From positions 21,912,751 to 21,976,750 of the forward strand of contig CM070622.1 of NCBI GenBank assembly GCA_036346255.1: DNA of 64,000 nt, read 5' to 3'. This document shows positions 10,453 through 22,526 of this stretch, in pieces; the stretch's first letter is position 1; the number at the start of each line of letters is the position of its first letter. Made by a program: the position numbers and the translations under genes. Under the pieces are notes generated by a model. It did not search any database. It worked only from the letters and a program-made list of their open reading frames with translations, and was not told where the DNA came from. This stretch comes from Ampelocalamus luodianensis (taxonomy: Eukaryota > Streptophyta > Magnoliopsida > Poales > Poaceae).

Positions 10453-13400
10453 GTGATAGAACCTCTATTTCTCATGAAGATGTCATCCGCTCATTCTTCA
10501 TCATCGTCGCCTCATATGTCTGATGTGTTGTCCTCTGAAAAATCCAAGCGCAAGGAAAGAGGAATATCGAAAAGGCCCAAGGGCCGATTTACCATCACGA
10601 TAGTCGATGTGTCTAGGGCCCCTCTGAGTCCTCACCGAGCAGTGTTCGCATTTCGGACAACGGTCGGAATAGTTGCACGTGAACGGGTCAAGATCACCTA
10701 TGATTCATAGAAGGAGTTGACCAAAGATGAGAATCAGAAAAAAAAAGTGTTGGTGTTAAAATCGTTCCAGATACCGGAACAACACAAAGCCTTCGTGCAA
10801 CGATACGCATTGCTAGCGGCGTGCAAAGCGTGGAGGAACTTCAAGAGCACGCTTATCAAGGATTACATGGAGAAGGATTTGACGACCTTCCAGAAGTATC
10901 CATTCGTGGAGTACTAGGAAGACTTTGTGGCGAAGAAAATTACAAATGATTTTAGGATTGAAAGTGAGATGCACAGGGCCCTCCAGACAAAAACCACGCA
11001 CCCCCACAGACTCGGCACCGCTGGGTATGCGGATAAAATCCCGCAATGGAGGGATTAGAACGAGTATGCATGCTAGTTGGGCACCTTCCCGCCATTTGCC
11101 GGGATCACTGATGAGCGTTCCACACAGTGGCTAATGGCGAGGTTATCTACTGTGTCTTCGGGGGTCACCTCCTTTCCAAACCCTGTAGACGAGGAAGTGT
11201 TTCGACGCCTGGTAAGATATCGAACTACCTAGTTTCTAATTACTCCATAACTTCATAGAAAGTGAAATAACATGTCGGGCTCTTGCAGGAAGAGCTGAGT
11301 ATTGCATAATCTTCCCAAGGCTCATTCCAAGCAAACAGGGAGAAAGATATACTCTCTGCGACCCTAGGAAACAAGGAGCATCCGGGTCGCACGAGAGGCA
11401 TTGGTCTTTATGTTCAATGGAAAGATGGATTCTTAAAGGACTCTGAGACATACCGGAGTAGGAAGAGAGCTAAAGCCAAAGCGCGAAGCATAGCTACAAG
11501 AGGAGATTCGTACATCCCTCAGAGAAGAGATGTGGGATGTCGTACGAGAGGAGATTTGTGCATCCCTCATAAATCAGTTGGAAGCCTCCGCTGCTACTTT
11601 GCTAGCTAGCCCCCCAAACGTCCGAGTAGCTACGCGTCCAACCATAACTTAGAAATTGATAACATATTTCCTGTTGATGACATTCTGGTAATAATTATTA
11701 TCCTTGGAATGCTCGATCTATTGATAGGCCTGTTGGAGTAGCTAATTTTGTATCGTTATGTAGGGCGCTACGAAGTGCAAGCTCCAAGTGAGATGTGGTT
11801 CCATTGCCTTGGATGCTGCTTGGTGCCAGGCATATCCATCCGGTGTTGGGGCCTTGCTACACGGTGTAAATATGGCGTCGGGTTTCGCAAAAGTGAATGT
11901 GGACGGGGTTTATGCCAATTTCGAGGTCGTGTAGCTGGAGAAGCCCCCAAACGACGAGGTCATGACTTTAGGGCAAGCTATTGGAGCATTCATCCAGTGG
12001 CCCAAGAGACATCTGCCTGGAGCTACCTGCACCGGTGTCAACTTCACAGGAAGTGTTTGTACTGGAGCTACCTGCACCGGAGCAGCAAGGGCCCGGTGCA
12101 TCAAATGCATCTACACCTCGTGCTCGGTCGACTCTTGTGAAGTCGACCTATACAAAGCGAGGCAGCAAGAGCAAATCGAAGACGGTCGACTCCCGTCCTG
12201 ATATCCCCTTCTTGACATTGGCCCGGAAATTCGTGCTAGGCAAGACGTTGGTCGAGAGGTTAAACAACCCTACCCTAGGATTGGCTTGCACGATAGTGCA
12301 TATATGATACATGGAACAGGCCAACAAGACAGATGAACAACGACACTTGGGTGTCACCGTTAAGTTCAAGAAAGGTCATTTTAACCATGAGGCTCAAGAC
12401 TGTGTCTTCAAGGTGACCTTCGATGACATGTTCTGGCTCTTCAACCTCGACTCCCTTGACGTCTCACTCATGCGATGCTGGACACTATAAGTGTGTACAA
12501 TCACGGTCAATGTTCGTGTAATACCAATAAATGTTATATATAACTCCTTGCTTTTGTATATATATATATATATACATGATTTCTAAAACTGAATTAAGGA
12601 ATTCACCTGTAGGTTTCCTCGACCCACACGTGGTCTGTGAGCAAACCATCAAGGAGAATGCAAAATTCGTCGAGGATTACCTGGCGGACTCATTGCTGGC
12701 TCACCGCAACAAGCAATTCATACTTTTGCCCTACAACCAGGAGTAAGTGCTGCACTAGTGGCTATACTTATTGATTTGTACTTTATAAGCAACACGAACT
12801 TATGTTTAATGACCATGGCGATATACCTGTGTAGGTTCCACTGGATTCTAATTGTAATTATACCAAAACTTAACTTAGTAATATACCTAGATTCCCTACA
12901 AAGGGCCAAACACAACTTCACAGTTGTTAGACAATTAATTAACAGGTAAACACATTTCCTCCATAGATAACTCTATTGTACAATCTTTCCTTCCTTTGCA
13001 ATGGCTAAGGCTAAGTTTTTGGAATCACATAGGTCGTTCAAGACATACTTTGCAAAAGGAGGGATATGCAAGGGAGGGACCCTGCGACACGATCTAAAAT
13101 TCCCGGTATTCCTAGTACACATTAATCCTATATAACACTTCGTAGTAATGCCTCTCGAACTAACAAATTCTATTTTTGAAGTGCCACCAGCAGCCGTCGG
13201 CCTGCAACCTCTGTGGGTTCTATGTTTGCCACAACATGGAACAAATCGTCGGTTCCGCGATAACCAATGATCCTCAGGTTTGTCAATCTTGCAATAATTA
13301 TTTCATACTTATAAATTTATATATACACGAATTTAATCTTTGTAGCGACAGGTTGCGACCACCGCGAAAATTGCGTTGGAACAGGGCCAGCTCATAAACA

Positions 13401-13474
13401 TTCGAGAACAGCTTGCGTCATTCTTGAACCGTGAGGTTATAAATCCAGATGAAAAGTTCCACAATGTAGATTGA
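10453..13474 (+). pseudogene. CACTA second gene with Ulp1-like C48 cysteine protease
   Basis: Exon-like open segments in order: a Ser-rich and basic N-terminus (10453-10710); a segment with KAWRNFKSTLIKDY (10711-11060) of the kind found in CACTA second ORFs; VMTLGQAIGAFIQWPKR (near 11960); and FKKGHFNHEAQDCVFKVTFD (near 12370). From 12610 comes a C48 peptidase fold: KQFILLPYNQE, intron, HWILIVI with the catalytic His codon at 12839-12841, YLDSL with Asp at 12890-12892, then QQPSACNLCGFYVC with the oxyanion Gln and catalytic Cys (12212-type spacing; Cys codon 13212-13214). The catalytic triad is retained. In-frame stops (near 10708 and 10917) and frame changes upstream make it a likely pseudogene. 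In the family such proteases cleave ubiquitin-like modifiers; a role in transposition is unproven. Confidence 0.75.
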
Positions 13475-13724
13475 ACTTGATTGAGATAAGATATTGAACT
13501 TAACGGTACATGTATGTAAATGTACATGAATGGTTAATTTTAGTTAATTGATTTGTGAATTGGATGTGCTTGTTTTCTGAAATGAATGTGAATTGGATGT
13601 GCTTGTTTTCTGAAATGAATGTGAATTGGATGTATACATTTACTTGTTGTGTTTCAGCTTGTTTCAGAGGACATGGCTAGCATTTCTTGAGGCTAGCCAA
13701 TAAACAGAAATATATTTAGCAATA

Positions 13725-14026
13725 ATACAAAAGAATATCACAGACGGTTCCATAGGACGATCTGTCTGTGATGCATCATCTCTCACAGACAGTTTCATCT
13801 ACAAACCGTCTGTGAACTATCACAGATGGTAGAAATCGTATGTGATAGTTGACTATCACAGACGGTTTTGAGTTAATAACCGTCTGTGATAGTATGCATC
13901 ACAGACGATTTGGAAAACCGTCTGTGATGATCTCATGTCATCACTGACCCATAGATTTAGACGGCTCACGAAACCGTCTGTGATGACGTTTTTGAACCGT
14001 CTGTGAAGACCTTTTCTGTAGTAGTG
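13725..14026. repeat. CACTA 3' subterminal repeats and terminal inverted repeat
   Basis: Repeated TATCACAGACGGTT and AACCGTCTGTGATA motifs face each other in at least six places, and the block ends at CTTTTCTGTAGTAGTG (14011-14026). The terminal CACTAC sequence and the density of subterminal motifs mark the element end. Next to it, 13555-13640 holds two copies of a roughly 35-bp unit (GGATGTGCTTGTTTTCTGAA). Confidence 0.85.
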
Positions 14027-15159
14027 CTGCATCATGCAACACCTATGCGCTGAAACCCATGACTTTGGCCAATTCTACGAAGTTAATTGCCTTCCCGGTG
14101 CTTGAACTCACTCTAGCCGGTCAGACCACCGCCCTCAACTAGTCGGACCTCCATCCAGCCGATCTAACCGCCCCTTGGCCGACCAAATAGCCCCACCGGT
14201 CTAACTGCCAACCAACGGCCGGTCAGACCGCCTTGGACTTATGAAATTTTCCTAAGTCTTAGACTTGCACTCTCTCTGAAAATTTTAAACTATATCTAGT
14301 TTTTTTTCTCTCAAAACTCCATTTTTAATGAGACAAGTGCAAACGCATCCTCTCACCTTCCTATACACATGATTTTTTGCCGATTCCAAAAATTCAACAT
14401 TTCATTTTCGACCAGTCTCATGCGACCAGCTTGACCGCTAGCCCAAGGCTGGTCAGACTGCCTATGACCTAATAGTCACCTGAACTTTCCGAAAACGATG
14501 GTTTCTCCAAACGCTTCGATACTATTGCTAATTGTTTGACACACTAAGATTTGCATCATCTACCCATGATTTCCACACAGATGTTGTTGTTTGAAAGCTT
14601 ATTATATGGGTAAGCAGCTGACTGGGGCTGAACATCGACTACCATGGTCTAGTTCATACCGATGGACTCATGGGTACGCATTTGATATGTCTGCGCGAAG
14701 CAATACAAACACATAATCTCGGTCTTGGAAGTATCATAACATACCGCCGTTATGATGAAGAACTAGGAGTGACAATGTATTGTTAGTTATACAATTATCT
14801 TTCAACTGAATCAGCGATGACTGATATGTGGCTACATTGTAAATTCTTTTTGGTACCAGTGATGACCGATAGGTGGAACAATTTGCCCACATGTTTTGCC
14901 TTATCCAAGTTTCCTTTTTCCAGATTCTAATGATCAAATCCACGGGTCTCAAAATAATTTTAATAGAAAAGTCTAGCTCAGTAGCAAATTGACATTTCCG
15001 CAAGCCATGATCCCATGATCTTGTAGCAAGTAATAGTAAGCTATTAGTTCGTTGATTTTTAGTTCTATTTCAAACTCCAATCGTTGTTCACCTAGATATT
15101 CAACTCATGATTTCAGAGAATACCAAACTTTATCTCTGATCCAAACTTCTATTTTACAG
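14027..15159. other. Non-genic; GGTCAGACCG-rich LTR-like remnant
   Basis: 14100-14465 carries several copies of CCGGTCAGACCG-like motifs, which also occur in the LTR at 18366-23311 as GGACTGACCGG. I read it as a decayed LTR fragment. 14480-15159 is AT-rich with no supported gene. Confidence 0.35.
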
Positions 15160-15816
15160 CTGAGAAGTTCAGGGGATTGTTGGAAAGGAGGCTGCATCAA
15201 AGAGTGGGCAGTTCACATTCCTGAACTGTTTTGATATGGGCTCGGGTAGCCTTGCATCTACAACCTCCGAACTACACACATGGAAAGGGTGCGGCAGCGA
15301 GCCATTGAGAAAGCATTGGCTGATGCTATCAGCCTGTGACAGAAGGCCTGACTCCCACTGAAGCAGCCAAACAAGCTCAGAAGGTCGGTGCAAAAACGGC
15401 TTGCCGCTCGTCAAGCCAAGAGGATATTGGGGCCAATAATTTCTTCTGGTTGGGACTTCTTTGAAGCAATGCACTTGGTGGAAGCATGACCGAAGGTTCC
15501 TCCGGGGTACGGGCACCTTATTTGGAACCCACATGGTTTCCATGGTGAGGAGAGGTGGGGAAAGCTGGGATATCTTGCAGGAAGCCATCTAGGCAGCTGG
15601 GTTGGGGGAAGAATTGGACTAATGATCTACGATGTTATAAACGGTCTGAATTATATGCTCCAGTTCGTCCAGCCAGAGTATCGATCATCATCATATGCTT
15701 CAGAAGAGGGTTCAGAATATGCAGATAATTATAGAAGTTGCGAAAGAGAGGAGTCAGCATACTACGAAACGTCAGAAGAGAAGCAGGAGGAATCGAAGGG
15801 GTTCAGTTTGTTCTGA
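15160..15816 (+). pseudogene. Host-gene fragment with a glycine-rich membrane-like segment
   Basis: Three overlapping plus-strand frames give coherent protein: MERVRQRAIEKALADA (from about 15280), then after a 1-base shift YQPVTEGLTPTEAAKQAQKV and SSSQEDIGANNFFWLGLL. After another shift near 15490 comes GYGHLIWNPHGFHGEERWGK and GYLAGSHLGSWVGGRIGLM, with a DVINGLNYMLQFVQPE stretch and an acidic Ser/Glu/Tyr-rich tail stopping at 15814-15816. The regularly spaced glycines suggest a glycine-zipper membrane segment. I do not recognise the protein. The frame changes argue for a pseudogene or captured fragment; a minus-strand ORF at 15169-15588 is the shadow of this segment. Confidence 0.45.
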
Positions 15817-16554
15817 AAATGCAAACTTTGACATTAGCGGACATATAATGGAATTACAGAAATGCTTAGTCTGTTTCGTTGTACTGAACCATAGCACGTT
15901 TAGCTTCTTTTTAATATGGTTAGATGAGGATATGTGTAACGACTAACGACCTCATTTTTCAAACAGGGTCATCCCAGTTTCCGCAACCGCCTACGATTTC
16001 AGTTGCAGATAGAAACAATATCATACCTGCTCATGAGCATTTAAAAAATATTGATTTGATTAAAATATAGCCTAATGGCTAATTTGCAACAGATGCACAA
16101 GCAATCCAAGCCCAAAACTTTAACTTACAATAAGAAGAACCAAAGAACTTCCACATGAAAGCTTGAGTGCGGTCATAAACCTAATGCGTTCTCCAATGCG
16201 TCCTTTAATCCTCTGATACACCTCTCGATGAAAAAATGCAAGTTCGAGTAAACAACGTACTCAGCAAGCTACATGGGAAAGCTATTTAACTACTTGCCAA
16301 AATTTCAATTGATTATTGAGCTGCTACCATATTATGGGTGTGGATGCATTCTTTTAGGTAAATCACATTGACTTTAGAAACAATAAAGCTATAATCATAA
16401 TAATCATAATAATAAGAGAGGAGGTTTTCACCATTTGTAATTACCATGTTTACATATCAAAATATCTACTTATGCCTCGCTTACTGGAATCACCTATGAA
16501 CACAGCTCCATTAACCAGAAGCACGACGTATTCAAGTACCATTGATTATGTTTC
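15817..16554. other. AT-rich intergenic DNA, no feature seen
   Basis: No ORF with recognisable motifs and no clear terminal repeats were found here. Confidence 0.5.
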
Positions 16555-17826
16555 TATTTGGAACGACTTCGACTTTGGCTTTTCGCTCAAAAAAGCCGGA
16601 AGCTATTCCAAAAGGCTTGCTTTTCACCCATAGCTTTCCCCGAAGCTGAAAGCCGCCCATAGGGAGCTTCCCGCGGCTTCCCGCAGTGCCGTTCCGAGTT
16701 TGCCCCTATACTAGGGGGGGTAATTACTTGCTTTTTACCATCGATCAAAACTCCTTCCCCACCGCACCCCACCCCCGGCCCAAATCATAACCCTAGTTCC
16801 CTCCTCCCCCATGCGCCCTCATCCTCCCTCCTCCATTTCCTCCCTGACGTCGCCCCGCTCCCGTCCTCCTCTCCTCCTCCTGCACCGCCGCCGCGTCCTC
16901 CGCCCGCACCCCTCCTTCTCTTGCGCAGATGTCGCCGCCCTCCTCCTCCCACGTGGATGTCATCGCCCTCCTCCTCCCTCCTCCTCGACGCCTTCGCTCG
17001 CGGCCGCCTCCTCCTCGGCGTCTCCGATGACCCGCGTCTGCCTCCTCCTCCCCACCGACACCAGCGCCACCCTTCTATTCCTCCCTCCCCCGACACCGCC
17101 AATCTTCCTCCCTCCCCCAGCGCCCTTCTCCTCCCTCCTCGGTGCGGGAGCCAGCCTGCACCGCTGCCCGCACCTGCCTCCTCCTCCCCCGCCGCGGCCG
17201 CTAGCGGCCCAAACCCTAATCGACAGCCCTTTTTATTTTCTTTCTTTTTTTCTGTTTTAAATTAATTATTTATGTAATAATTGTTTTTAATAATTATTTA
17301 TGTAACAATTGGTTATTTTAATAATTGTTTCTTATAATAACTAGTCATTGTAATGATTTATGTAATAATTGTTTATTGTAATAATTATGTTAATTATCAT
17401 TAATTGCGTTAATTGTCATGAGTTGTGTTAATTGTCATTAATTACGATCAGTTGTGTTAATTGGCATTAATTGTGTTAGTTTTCGTCCATTGTGTTAATT
17501 GTTAATTACAATCAATTGCGTTGATTGTCGTTAATTATAATGGTTGTCGTCAATTGTGTTAATTACCGTCAATTGTGTTACTTGTCGTTAGTTGTCATTA
17601 AATATTATTAATTGTTGTCAATGCATTAATTGACATTAAATGACATCAAACAAGCCATCATTTGCCTCATGGGCATTTTAAATATTTTTTTATCTCAGAA
17701 GCTGTAGCCAGCCTACCTAAAAGCCAAACAACCAAATACTAAATCTCTTCAGCTCAGCCATTCCGCCCTGCAACCAAGCCAGAAGCCGCTTTTCAGAAAA
17801 GATGCAGCCATACCAAGCAGGCCCTA
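16555..17826 (+). mobile_element. Non-autonomous DNA element with CCTCCT-rich core
   Basis: The left part (16560-16760) reads CGACTTCGACTTTGGCTTTT, then GAAGC/CGGCTTCC-type inverted segments and TAATTAC. The right part (17690-17826) holds AGAAGCCGCTTTTCAGA and ends near CAAGCAGGCCCTA, a hAT-like edge. The core 16800-17220 is a C/T-rich trinucleotide-like run open in several frames, with no believable protein. The left part is homologous, in reverse orientation, to 26940-27158. TSDs were not identified, so the superfamily is inferred. Confidence 0.45.
17245..17650. repeat. Degenerate TTAATTGTCGTTAATTGTG tandem array
   Basis: About 400 bases are built from variants of TTAATTGT(C/G)(G/A)TTAATTGTG, with a period near 12-20 bases and decreasing order to the right. 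It forms the AT-rich tail of the surrounding element. Confidence 0.8.
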
Positions 17827-18219
17827 TACTTTGTAGAGTTGCCCAATTTTACCCAAAAGATACCTTAGACTCATAATGTCATGCAATATACACACAACCT
17901 GATAGTGCGCGACTGAGTTGAGATAAAAAGTCTTCTCACTACTCCTCCTTTCTAGTCTCTACCCAGTAGGTTCTTGACCAAACAGCCATCAGGAGATCAC
18001 CGGCCAATGGTGGAATTCACGGTCCGATGCTGAGTGGACCTACCATTGTGTAGACCAGTGAGTGACCCTCTGGGCCCACTCCTGTCCCACCCCAAACCCG
18101 CAGCTGCTCTCTACCACAAGAGAAGGTGTCACCTATAGATATTCAATTGGAAGAGTAGTCTACTGAGCTAAGTTAGATATACTAAACCTGTGGTTGAGCA
18201 AGTTCTGTGTCTGTTACTT
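17827..18219. other. No gene seen
   Basis: Unremarkable sequence between the pyrimidine-core element and the minisatellite. Confidence 0.4.
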
Positions 18220-18244
18220 GGCACAAGGTTCTGGTCCTTATCTG

Positions 18245-18365
18245 TCTCAATGAGGAGATGGACCCTCAACCATCCAGTGTTTGTACACCATCTTGGCCTC
18301 ACTCTCAACTTACTTTTCATAGTCTATTGGGTGGGGAGATGGACTCTCAACCAACTCGTGGCTGT
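18245..18365. repeat. Left half of a 75-80 bp minisatellite, split by an LTR
   Basis: The unit (ACCATCTTGGCCTCACTCTC ... CTCAACCAACTCGTGGCTGT) continues after the inserted LTR at 23312. Joining across the insertion restores GTGGCTGTCAACC, matching the neighbouring unit GTGGTTGTCCACC. Confidence 0.75.
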
Positions 18366-18519
18366 TAAAAAATCTAGACTTGCCATTATGAGTTAATAGA
18401 GTATTTTGGTAATTAATGATAATCATCATATGGATAACATTTTCCATGAGTTGGTGAAACAGGTTGAGTCACATGATGATGAAGACTTTGGGTGGCATCA
18501 TGAGTATATTGTCATCAAG

Positions 18520-18800
18520 TCAAGATTCAGGATCAAGGATGTCATCATGTGTTGATGAGCATCAAGACAAAACCTTGAAATAAAGAAAATCATCATGTGC
18601 TGGTGATATTCAAGACAAGATCCCGAAGTGAAGAAGATCATCATGTGTTGATGATATTTAATACAAGATCCCAAAGTGAAGAAGATCATCATGTGTTGAT
18701 GATATTCAAGTCAAAAACTTGGAGTAAAAGAAATCATCATGCGTTGATGATTATCAAGTCAAGAGCCCGGACTTGGAGTGAAGATGTTCATCATCAAGTG
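18520..18800. repeat. U3 tandem repeats with ATCATCATGTGTTGATGAT core
   Basis: About five units of roughly 55-60 bp each contain the imperfect palindrome ATCATCATGTGTTGATGAT followed by ATTCAAGACAAGATCCC and AGTGAAGAAG. They lie in the U3 part of the LTR, far upstream of its TATA box. Repeated units here may bind regulators; that is inference. Confidence 0.85.
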
Positions 18801-19302
18801 ATCACTCCAAGATAGATGCTCAAGGCAAAGGTATGACTAGCATAGGCTAAGGATGTGTTCCTAGTATTTTACCGGTCTCGGTGTTTGGTTGGAAGACTGG
18901 ATTGCTAGTATAGGTTATCATACTATTAAGAGGGATCTTGTCTAGTAGCTTGAGTCTCATCATGTGTTGATTGCTCATTTCCGCTTGCTCTAGCTCTTCT
19001 AGGCATGATGCTATTGTTTGCGAATGTGTTTTGCAAATAGTTGAAGCTCATACAAAATTCTTGTAGCATGCGACTTTAGTTTACAAATGGTTTAAGTCCA
19101 TGTACCAAATTCCTTGTGGCATGATTTTAAAAGTCGGCAAATGTGTTTTGCAACTTGTTGAGAATCATGCTTTTCATACCTTGTTTGCATCTCGTATCTT
19201 TTGCAAATGTGTTTTGCAAAACTCAGTTAAAGCGATTTGCAAAATCAGCTTTTGTATCCTGGACCGGACTGACCACAGTAGGTGGGCCGGATTGACTAGA
19301 AG

Positions 19303-21745
19303 TAGGGATGGCAATTGGGCGCGCGGATATAGGTAGTGCTCGCCCATATCCATGCCCGTGACCCCGATTTTCCCCCACGGGCATGCCCACGAAGGACGAC
19401 GGGCGAAGAACCTCGCCCATGCCCGTCGCCCGCGGGTACCCGTCACCCACGGACATGCCCGTTTATCCGCGAACAATGCATCACCGCCCGTGGGTACCCA
19501 TCGCCCGCGGGCATGATCGTCACACATAAACAATACACACATCAAGTTCATCACAATTCACACATCAATAGTGCATCACACATTCAACAACTAATAAAGT
19601 TCATCACAATTCACACATCAAGTTCGACAAGACAACTAATCAAGTTCAACAAATAAAATAAAAATACAAACTGACATAGTTCCTCACACAAACAAATTAA
19701 GTTTGTAACAAGAGTAGAACATATGAAAATGGTTCAATTTCAATAGTTCAACAAATAACTAATCAGAGTCGACAATCGAGATTGAACAACAATCTTTAAG
19801 CTCATCTTCAATGTCTTCAAGGCATGTCCATAAACCCTTAACTCCTCCTTCACCTGAAAAGTAAACATTATATTACATCACTAGCTTCCAATCGCATAGA
19901 AAATGTGAAATATTTACATCACTAGTTGCATACCTTTAAGGTCATTCCGAAGCCAGCTTTGTGAGCACATCAATGCCACCAATATAGCTAGAGCGAGACA
20001 ACTAAGATGTTCACTTAGCACTCTACCACTAGTGCTAAAAGCCGATTCAGAAGCTAGTGTTTTAAATATTGAAAGCACCTCATTTGCACCAATTGCAACA
20101 AGAGTACTAGATGATGTAGCCATACCCTCTTCTTTACCATGCACTTGGTACTCATTCATCAACTCACACAAGCAATTATAACTCTTTGTAGCATACTCTT
20201 TAGAGTTTTCTTCACCAAAGAGGGCAATATAGTATGCATGTAACATTGTCATTTTTCCACGTGGATCAAGAATAATAGCAATAGCCATCAAACCATGAAT
20301 ATCAGACCAATATTGTCAAACTTTTTTTATCATCTCAACAGACATAGCCTCAATTATTGGATTATATGAGTAATAGCAGAATTCCAACATACCACATATG
20401 CACAAACAAAATAGAAAAGTCCATCCATAGGTTAGCACTTGCAAGAAACATGTGTATTATATCACATAATGGTTTTATGAGTGCTACTTAAGAATTTTAG
20501 AACTGGTGGTATTGGCAGGTACACTATAAGACTCCACGAGTATATACTGTATATTGATTAGAAAAGTAGCAAATTTTTGTGAGACACAGAACTGGACGTA
20601 TCTCAATTCTGAGAACAAGAATTTGGATACTGGTGACCTCTAGGCATGAGTTAATTAATGAAGGATTCGATTCATGGAATGCTAACTTCATGAACACATG
20701 GTAGCATTTCTATCAGGGTAATGAGACAGGCGTTACACATACAAAGATCAGTATTTTAACATATTACAGCGGTTAACAGAGAAATGAGTAACACTAGAGA
20801 ACAAGAGCGTAGCAACATACCTTCAGCGAAGAGAGGATGCGATCATGCAAACAATATGGGAAGTCAAATCGACCTGCAACGGAAGAGAAGACCCATACAC
20901 CGTCAGATCCGAGACAAGTGCGGCATGCGAGACGAGGTGGGTTCAGAGATCTGGAGAGCGAGAAGTGGGGGACTGGGGAGGCCACTGACCTTCTGATCTG
21001 CCCTAGAGATGATGAGATCGAAGCGTGCCATGGAGGCAAAGACGCCGCCAATGAGGAGGAGTTGGAGGAGAGCGGCGAGGCGCAGCGGCATCGCCATCTT
21101 CGACGTCCAAATCCACTCCCGGCTTCACAGCCCTCGTGTGTGTGTGACCCAGAGGAATGTAATGAACTTCATGCATCTGAGTTTGTGACCCTACTTACCT
21201 CCAAGTCGACGGGACAAATATGAGGAGTTCTTGGGCGGCTGGCCAGATGTGGAGTTCTTGGGCAGCTGGTTGGATCTGGAGTTCCGAACAGGGGCGATGG
21301 ATCTGGAGTTCTTGGGCGGCTGGCCGGGAGGACGGGGGCAGTGGCTGGCCGGGAGGCGGTGGTTGGCCGGGAGGGGACTGGGAGAGGAAGATCTGGAAGA
21401 GCGCATGGGGATGGGGGGCACGTGAGGAAGACTGGAAGGGTGAGGAAGAGCGTGTGGGTATGGGCTTCTGGCGGCTGCGAGCTGGGAGCCTGGGACGTGG
21501 AGCGAGAAGTGAGATCGACCGAGCGACTAGGGTTTCAGACAGTGGCCCCACCTGTTAGTGTAGGTTGCGGGTAATCGGGCGAAGCGGGCACGGGTGGAGC
21601 TTACCCATGCCCGTGCTCGTTTACCCGATGGGTAAGGAATTGTGCCCATTTTTATGCCTGTGGGCAAAGAAAGACGCCCATACCCGCCTCCATTAGGGTA
21701 TTAGCCCGCAGGCACACGGGTAATCGGGCACGATTGCCATCCCTA
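19303..21745 (-). mobile_element. Ac/Ds-type hAT transposon, internally deleted
   Basis: Terminal inverted repeats TAGGGATGGCAAT...GGGC (left) and GCCCGATTGCCATCCCTA-like (right) are bordered by a perfect 8-bp TSD, ACTAGAAG (19295-19302 and 21746-21753). Subterminal regions are dense in GCCCGTGGGTACCC / CGGGCATGCCC motifs, as expected for transposase-binding sites of this superfamily. The element encodes only the C-terminal part of a transposase on the minus strand (19914-20360), so it cannot move alone. 20400-21550 holds no supported domain; ORFs there are GC-rich shadows. Confidence 0.9.
19914..20360 (-). pseudogene. hAT transposase C-terminal fragment (dimerisation domain)
   Basis: Minus-strand reading gives EAMSVEMIKKV, an in-frame stop, QYWSDIHGLMAIAIILDPRGKM, and then LASESAFSTSGRVLSEH with LVALMCSQSWLRNDLKG. 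ASESAFSTSGR is the hallmark of the hAT C-terminal dimerisation region, and the LDPR segment lies upstream of it in intact proteins. The stretch between them is shorter than usual, and the first part of the dimerisation domain seems missing. No BED zinc finger or DDE catalytic region is found. It is a remnant, and any activity is unlikely. Confidence 0.85.
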
Positions 21746-22526
21746 ACTAGAAGTCTGGACCTTTGAAGTGGTCAGGTTTTTCCAGAGAGCTCATGTTTCA
21801 CATTTCTGCTAGCCAGACTGCCCGCAGTTAGAGGGCCAGATTGACCGGACCTTCGGGTCTTTGATGCAGTTGGCTTTTTCCAGAGAAAGTTGTTTTTGGG
21901 TCTCGCTACTTAATTCTCCTTGCTGGACTAACTGCCGTGTTTTCATCGGTCAGACCAGAACCCTGGATTGACCGACACAGTTAGCTTTTTCTAGTAGCAT
22001 GAGACTATAATTTGCAAATATGTTTTACAAATGGTTGAAATCCATGCACCTACTCCTTGTGGCATGATACTAAAGTTTGTAAATGTGTTTTGCAAATTGT
22101 TGAAGTTCATGAATCATTCATTGGCATGGTCTAAGATTGCTCGTTACTCTTTTCTTGGACTTAGGCCATGTGTTGGCCCTTTGGAGTTGTGCTTCTTGAT
22201 TTAATCATATGTGTTCGAGATCAATCAAATAGATGAGTTGTGTAGTCCTCTGAATAAGCTTTTTATAAAGCCCAAGATTACTCAATTCTGACATCGAAGC
22301 CAAAAGTTATGATCATTTTTTTGAGTGTTGCCTGTACTGAAATTCAGGCCGTACTGACCGCCCCGGACTGACCGGAAGTCCGATCAGACTGGACCCTGTG
22401 AGAGAAGAATGACAGGGAATTGTCTGTAATGGCTAGTTTTATAGTCGTTGCACTGTAGTCCGGACTGACTGGGATTCCCTGATTTTCTACAGTTTTTCCT
22501 CCAACAACTAGTTTTTGTGTGTGGGC

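Larger units (their letters stand above)
8190..14026 (+). mobile_element. CACTA (En/Spm) DNA transposon, 3' part
   Basis: It contains the C-terminal region of a TNP2-type transposase, a second gene with a Ulp1-like protease, clusters of the subterminal motif ATCACAGACGGTT in both orientations, and a right terminus reading TTTTCTGTAGTAGTG, which is the CACTACTACAGAAAA inverted terminus. The left terminus is not in the window; the gypsy element and solo LTR at 1-8189 probably sit inside or beyond the element's left part. The 3-bp TSD cannot be checked. Gene content is broken by stops, so this copy is probably non-autonomous. Confidence 0.8.

Noticed and set aside
16785..17265. Overlapping ORFs of 105-149 residues through a CCTCCT-rich run
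   Set aside because: Open in several frames on both strands because of trinucleotide composition; Pro/Ser/Arg or Gly/Arg-only readings with no domain.
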